A stretch of DNA of 64,000 bases from Alnus glutinosa (taxonomy: Eukaryota > Streptophyta > Magnoliopsida > Fagales > Betulaceae): the NCBI RefSeq assembly GCF_958979055.1, contig NC_084887.1, positions 38,505,120 through 38,569,119 of the forward strand, read 5' to 3'. The notes beneath the pieces are model-generated. The model was not told the DNA's origin. It saw only the letters and a list, made by a program, of their open reading frames with translations, and did not search any database. Position numbers and translations under genes: made by a program. Below, one piece after another: positions 58,873-64,000 of the stretch (positions within the stretch are counted from its first letter, which is position 1; each line of letters opens with the position of its first letter).

Positions 58873-61042
58873 ATGAAATCTAGTGCAACAGAGTTAGCAT
58901 CTAGAATCAGCCGAACTCTGATCTCCGCCTCGAACCACACGAAGCCAACTCGGACATGGACTCCTTCACTCGAGCAGACCCTTCACGGACTCGGTTGCCG
59001 CGACTCGCTCACCCCACCACTCGTCGCCCAAGTCATCGACCCGTTCCTCCTCACCCACCACTCACTCGCTCTCGGATTCTTCAACTGGGCCTCTCAGCAA
59101 CCCGGGTTCTCCCACACCTCTCTCACCTACCAATCAGTCCTCAAGTCTCTCTCACTTTCTCGCCAGTTCAGTGCCATTGACAACCTCTTGAAGCAAGTCA
59201 GAGCCCAGAAAATTAGTCTAAGTTCTTCGGTTTATCGTTGCCTGATTGCTTCAACGATCATAGGAAAGAAGACCTACAACGCTTTTTTAGTATTTAGTGA
59301 AGTTAGCTCAGCGATTCAAGACATTGGGCCCGAAATATGTAACTCTCTTTTGGCTGCTCTTGCTTCTGATGGGTATTTAGAATATGCTGAACAAGTGTTT
59401 GAGAAAATGGTTCTTAAAGGTGTTTCTTTGAGCACCCTTGGGTTTGGTGTGTTTATATGGAGGTTTAGTGGAAATGGTGAGGTGGATAGAGTTTTAAGCA
59501 TGTTGGATGAGGTCAGGAGAGGTAATTCAGAGATTAATGGGTCTATTATAGTGGTTTTGATTGTTCATGGGCTTTGTCAGGCGTCAAGGGTGTCGGAGGC
59601 TTACTGGGTATTGGATGAGCTGAGGAGAAGGGAGTGCAAACCTGATTTCATGGCTTATAGGATTGTCACGGAAGGGTTTCGAGCAATAGGGAGTGTGGTT
59701 GATATAGAGAAGGTTTTGAAGAAGAAGAGAAAGCTAGGGGTAGCTCCCAGGGCTAGTGATTACAGAGAGTTCATATTTGCTCTAGTTTCGGAGAGACGGA
59801 TATGGGAAGCAAAAGAATTGGGTGAAGTGATAGTTGGTGGGAATTTCCCAATTGAGGATGATGTGCTTAATGTGTTGACAGGATCAGTTTCAGCCATTGA
59901 TCCTGGTTCTGCAATCGTGTTTTTAAAGTTCATGGTTGGAAAAGAGAGACTTCCTACACTTCTGACTTTGAGCAATTTGAGTAGGAATCTGTGTAAGCAT
60001 GGGAAGACTGAGGAACTGTTGGAAGTTTTCCGCGTTCTGTCTTTTCATGACTACTTTAAAGATTTGGAGAGTTACAATATGATGATTTCATTCCTGTGCA
60101 AGGCTGGGAGAGTTAAAGAAGCCTATGGGGTTCTTCAGGAGATGAAGAAGAAAGGATTGGGACCAGATGTCTCATCTTATAACTCTCTCATGGAAGGGTG
60201 CTGCAGGGAAGATCTGCTGCGTCCTGCTAAAAGACTGTGGGATGAGATGTTTGCAAGTGGGTGTGGCGGGAATTTAAAAACTTACAACATTCTCATTCAG
60301 AAGTTCTCAGAAATAGGTCAAGTTGAGGAGGCTCAGAGGCTCTTTTACCACATGTTGGAGAAAGGAGTGTTGCCTGATGGTACAACTTACACGTCCCTCT
60401 TAGGAGGGCTCTGTCAAGAAAAAAAATTAGAAGCTGCCTTTGAAGTCTTCAACGAGTCTGTTAAGCAGGACGTGGTTCTTGCACAAACCATATTGAGTAC
60501 ATTTATTCTATTTTTATGCAGAGGGGGTAAATTCTTTATTCTTAAAAACATGTGTTGGACAAAATCACATAACAAAGCTGTTTTTTTAAAAATCATCACC
60601 CAGAAAAAGCTGTTCTTTTTTTTTTTTCATCAACAAATTTTTTTAGTTGGCTTTGCCAAATCGTTAGTATTCAAGTTTGTCTTTTTCTGCCCAAAAAACG
60701 AAACTTAGATTGTTGGTTCTATGCAAGTCATATATATTTAAAAATTCATTAGCTGTGTTTGTGTTCCATGCAGGTCATTTTGTAGCTGCTTCTAAGTTGC
60801 TCTGTGATCTCACCTGTGATATAGGACATTCAGACTCCCATGTAATTTTGTTAAAATGTCTAGCTGATGCTAGAGAGTATCCAGCTGCTATTGAGCACGT
60901 AAAACAGGTTGGAAAAGCCTCACCTTCAATGTTGCAAGACACATTCGGCGAACTTTTGGTGTCGCTTTCTTCTTCTTCAAAACCAGAGCCAATTTCGCAG
61001 CTGCTTCAAGCAATGCAGGAAATATCTGATTTCCAGCAATGA
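58873..61042 (+). CDS. P-type pentatricopeptide repeat protein, At5g14080 counterpart
   Basis: PPR proteins bind organellar RNA, one helical repeat per base. Exon 1 (58873-60526) and exon 2 (60774-61042) join as CRG-GHFVAASKLL, giving 640 residues; intron 60527-60773 is GT-AG. The start MKSSATELASRISRTLISAS fits an organelle-targeting N terminus. SLEQTLHGLGCRDSLTPPLV, VIDPFLLTHHSLALGFFNWA and KKRKLGVAPRASDYREFIFA match what I recall of At5g14080. Clear repeats of the 35-residue P class occur from about residue 365 to 540: SYNMMISFLCKAGRVKEAYG, SYNSLMEGCCREDLLRPAKR, TYNILIQKFSEIGQVEEAQR and TYTSLLGGLCQEKKLEAAFE. No E, DYW or other editing domain follows. Target RNA unknown. The intron keeps the frame open for about 60 codons, so retention would give a different tail. 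Confidence 0.92.
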
Positions 61043-61428
61043 TGATACTTGGAAGAGTATGTGCAACAGATAGCAGATTAGTGCCCTACTATAGAATTCA
61101 GACTGCGGGGAGAGTGTCCAAGAAGTACCATGTAAAATACGAAAATTCCATTTATAGATGGACACTACACATTTGTCCTCTGAATCTACATATCTTCTGC
61201 ATCATCCTCTACCTCGCTTTTGTCTCTAATATATTTTTTTTTCCCGTAAAGTCAATCTGAATCTCATTGCCGTCGTTTAGTACATTCGTTTATTGTACCA
61301 CCAAGCCTGGTGTTGGGCGTACAAGTCCGGAACTATTCTCCATGGATCCGATCACAGAAACGGCCCCCTTTCCATTCATCACCACCTCCTCAATGTACAT
61401 GACCCGATGGTTTCCTGTAGTGCCGACT
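61043..61428. other. PPR 3' region up to the Copia insertion
   Basis: Likely 3' UTR of the PPR gene followed by unique sequence; no gene recognised. The Copia LTR begins at 61429. Confidence 0.45.
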
Positions 61429-62128
61429 TGTTAGGAAATAAGTCCTATTTCCCAGGACCCGTGAGAAGCGAAAAAATTAAGAAGACAAGGGAGAAATTAA
61501 ATCACCCACAAATGACACAAAGATTTAAGTGGTTCCCTCAAACCGAGGTACATCCACTGTAGGAGACGCAGAGAAAATTCACTATTAAAAATAGTTACAG
61601 GGAGAAAATCACTCAAAGCCCAAAGCCCCAATACACCCAGATTTCACTCACTTGTGTATTGTTGTACGACACATCAAGAAGAGAAAACCTCTCTTTCTTT
61701 TACTTTGTACCGCACACCAAGAAGGATAAACTTCCTTCTTTACTTCTTTCTTTTTCTCTTGCTTTGAGATTCCTAGATTTTCTACTTCACTTCTTCTCCC
61801 ATCCTATGTTTGGTTGGCCATGTGCTTCTTATATAGGAAAGAAGCAACCACAACTTCTTCCACAAGAAGGCTCTACCATCCACCATTGAGTGGCATGAGT
61901 GGCAAGAAGGCTCCACCATCCACCATTGAGTGGCTTGCTCCACCATCCACCATTGAGTGGCAAGAAGGCTCCACCATCCATCATTGAGTGGCATGAGTGG
62001 AAAGAAGGCTCCACCATCCACCATTGAGTGGCTTGCTCCACCATCCACACAATGACATCCACTCAATTAACTATAATCATGAATGGGCTCTCCACCATGA
62101 CTTAACAAAATCAAGTCAAAACCTAACA
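61429..62128 (-). mobile_element. Copia 3' LTR
   Basis: 700 bp bounded by TGTTAGG and CCTAACA, the terminal short inverted repeats of an LTR. The element runs on the minus strand: just inside the LTR, at 62129-62144, is the inverse of AAGTCAAGTGGGAGAT, a good polypurine tract. On the minus strand TATATAAG near 61836-61829 is the probable U3 TATA box. The matching 5' LTR lies beyond the right edge, so insertion age cannot be judged here. Confidence 0.85.
61866..62050 (-). repeat. Tandem repeats in the LTR U3, next to its TATA box
   Basis: About six copies of CCACCATCCACCATTGAGTGG occur on the plus strand, linked by CATGAGTGGCAAGAAGGCT or CTTGCT. They form alternating units of about 28 and 50 bp. 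In the element's own (minus) orientation they lie directly upstream of TATATAAG, in the enhancer part of U3. Confidence 0.85.
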
Positions 62129-64000
62129 ATCTCCCACTTGACTTAATTTTCATCAAGTCCCGAATTTTCTCAAAATGTCTCCTCCACTTGTCTTCAAGCT
62201 CGAAGACCAACTGAAGCTGTACACAACTTCAGTTCCTCAATAGTTACACTTTTCTGCAACTTTGAAGCCCAGCTGACAGCTGTACCACATAGGATAATTA
62301 CAAACCCTGTAGTACCTTTCATGCTATCAACAATACCCGCTAGATCAGCATCCACATAACCCTGCAGCGTCAAATCTGCACCTGAGAAACAAAGGGATAT
62401 ATCTGAAGTTCCTCTCAGATATTGTACAATCCATTTGACTGCCAATCTTGCCTTATAGCTCTTGCTACCATCATATTCACCTTTTATTTTGAACACCCAT
62501 TTGTTGAACAAAGCCTTCTTAACTGCTGGCAACTCTGTCAGCTCCCAGGTCTTGTTAGTCAATAATGAGTCCATCTCATCTTTCATTGCTAACTCCTACT
62601 TGATTGGATCTTCAACCTGCAAGGCTTCAACAAACATCCCTGGCTTACCGCCATCAGTTAACAAAATATGAAACAGGGAGGGTGAATAACGCTGTGGAGG
62701 TCTAACATTTCTGAGAGACCTACTGACAGCCACTGTCGGTGTACCCTGTTCAGTTTGCTGATCTACTGTATCATCAACATCTAGACCCTTTTCATTTTCT
62801 GAATTCCTTCTTCGAGCAGCTGCGCCTTTAGGAATTCCATCTAGGTTGATAAATTCAGGCTTTTCAGCCTCAGATTCTATACGTGCTGGCTTTACACTAG
62901 AATCATATCTATACACAACATTCTCATTAAAAGTAACATTCCTACTTTTAATTATTTCCCGGTTTTGATCATCCCAAAACTTATACCCGAATGCCACATC
63001 TCTAATGTTTGTAGTCATATAGAGAGTACCTGTTTTGTATCCCTGAGCCAAAATCCTGGCTCCAATGCTGACCTTCCACTTACCACCATGAAAGTTAGTT
63101 GAGTGTCCTTCATCATCAAGTTGCCCCACTGAGATCAGGTTCTTCTTCAGCTCTGGGACATGCCTTACCTTATGCAACTTCCATACCGAGTCACTGTGGA
63201 CTCTTATACGAACATCACCCATGCCCACAATATCCAGTGCCGATCCGTCAGCCAGGTACACCTTCCCGAAATCTCCAGCAACATAGTTTTCGAGAATTTC
63301 ACGGATCGCTGTGGTATGAACCGAGGTCCCTGAGTCCAAAACCCAGGAGTCAAGAGGACTATCAACAGAAAGAAGTAGAGCATCATACACTTCTTCTGTC
63401 ACCACGACGTTTGCAGAATCGTCGTTAGCCTTCTTCTTCTTTAATTCTCTGCAATTCTTCTTGTAGTGGCCTGTCTTGCCACAGTTCCAACACTCAGGTT
63501 GTCGCCCAAACTTGGATTTGCTTCTGTCCTTTCTGGAGTTAGATCTGCCATTCCCAGAGTTCCTTTCTTGACCTCTGCCCCTTTCTTCAAGGTTTAAGGC
63601 TGCACCAGAACCGGAGGTTTCACCAGCATCATTCCTGCGGACCTCCTTACCAAGAACCAAATCCCTGACATCTTCATAGCTTAGTTTACTCTTACCTGCA
63701 GAGTTACTCACAGCCATTCTCACGGCTTCCCAGCTATTTGGCAAAGACGCCAAGACGATCAACGCGCGAATCTCATCATCAAAATCAATTTCCACCGAGG
63801 ATAGTTGATTTGTGATGGTGTTGAATTCATTTAGATGTCGCGCCACCGAAGCTCCTTCCGCCATCTTCAGATTGAACAATTTCTTCATCAGGTGCACCTT
63901 GTTGTTAGCCGACAGCTTCTTGTACATGCTTGACAAAGCTGCCATTAGACCAGCTGTGGTCTTCTCCTTTACAACGTTGTGTGCCACTGATTTTGACAAT
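62129..64000 (-). mobile_element. Internal region of a deletion-derivative Copia element, cut by window edge
   Basis: Minus-strand internal region from the polypurine tract rightward. It encodes Gag, zinc knuckle, protease and the outer fringes of integrase, reverse transcriptase and RNase H, but not their catalytic cores (see the gag-pol entry). It therefore cannot transpose alone, though Gag and protease could be made. The 5' LTR and primer binding site are outside the window. Confidence 0.85.
62194..64000 (-). pseudogene. Copia gag-pol remnant with integrase and RT cores deleted
   Basis: From the right edge the frame is open for 467 codons. It covers Gag (MYKKLSANNKVHLMKKLFNL), the CCHC knuckle CWNCGKTGHYKKNC, the protease site WVLDSGTSVHTT, and the pre-integrase start (VRHVPELKKNLISVGQL to GTLYMTT). 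It then jumps straight to the post-integrase GYKFWDDQNREIIKSRNVTF, so the zinc-binding and DDE integrase domain is absent. After DPIK a TAG stop (62598-62596) interrupts. In the same frame the text resumes ELAMKDEMDSLLTNKTWEL, the start of RT, up to SYKARLA, and jumps to VKWIVQYLRGTSD and YVDADLAG near RNase H. The RT catalytic YxDD region is gone. The frame ends at 62194 after a divergent tail. Confidence 0.85.

Noticed and set aside
61866..62050. Regularly spaced repeats that might suggest a CRISPR array
   Set aside because: The genome is plant nuclear DNA, spacers are themselves repeated, and the tract sits in an LTR.
61782..62066. Overlapping minus-strand frames rich in Trp, Gly and Met
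   Set aside because: They translate the U3 tandem repeats of the LTR, not a gene.

Overview
The window is nuclear DNA of a dicot plant, most likely a woody rosid (species not determinable by eye). It has multi-exon genes with GT-AG introns, long AT-rich intergenic DNA, many small transposons and plant-specific gene families. Six protein-coding genes are well supported, counting a tandem pair as two: LAZY1 (minus strand, cut by the left edge), YSL6-type metal-nicotianamine transporter, TCP20, two tandem RPL27 copies, ACR4, and a P-type PPR protein matching Arabidopsis At5g14080. That makes seven loci in all with LAZY1 partial.

Layout. 1-2.4 kb: LAZY1 5' part. 3-8 kb: LINE remnant and decayed MITEs. 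8.1-13.7 kb: YSL6 with a duplicated promoter segment. 14-25 kb: gene-free, holding a SINE with perfect target-site duplication, several TIR elements and a near-perfect hairpin MITE. 25.3-27 kb: TCP20 behind GA tracts. 27-33 kb: gene-free apart from repeats, a foldback element and a solo LTR. 33-47.5 kb: a segmentally duplicated zone with RPL27-1 and RPL27-2, between which at least three TIR transposons are stacked, one a Mutator-like element carrying a piece of the plastid gene HCF136. 47.5-53 kb: AT-rich, no recognised gene. 53-56.7 kb: ACR4. 57.9-58.5 kb: foldback element. 58.9-61 kb: PPR gene. 61.4-64 kb: minus-strand Copia retrotransposon that has lost its integrase and reverse transcriptase cores and runs off the right edge.

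How it fits together. YSL6 and TCP20 are neighbours in Arabidopsis (At3g27020/At3g27010), and LAZY1 and the PPR gene are neighbours there too (At5g14090/At5g14080). Here the second pair brackets the first, so the window looks like an ancestral block later split in Arabidopsis. TCP20 is known to bind GCCCR (site II) elements in ribosomal-protein promoters; both RPL27 promoters here carry such sites plus paired telo-boxes. Beyond the genes, the strongest signal is a population of Mutator-like/foldback elements, several with intact 9-10 bp target-site duplications, many sharing a GGGGTGG/CCACCCC-rich core. I found no wholly new biological system; the most unusual items are the HCF136-carrying element, the stacked insertions in the RPL27 duplication, and the frame-preserving deletion derivative of Copia.
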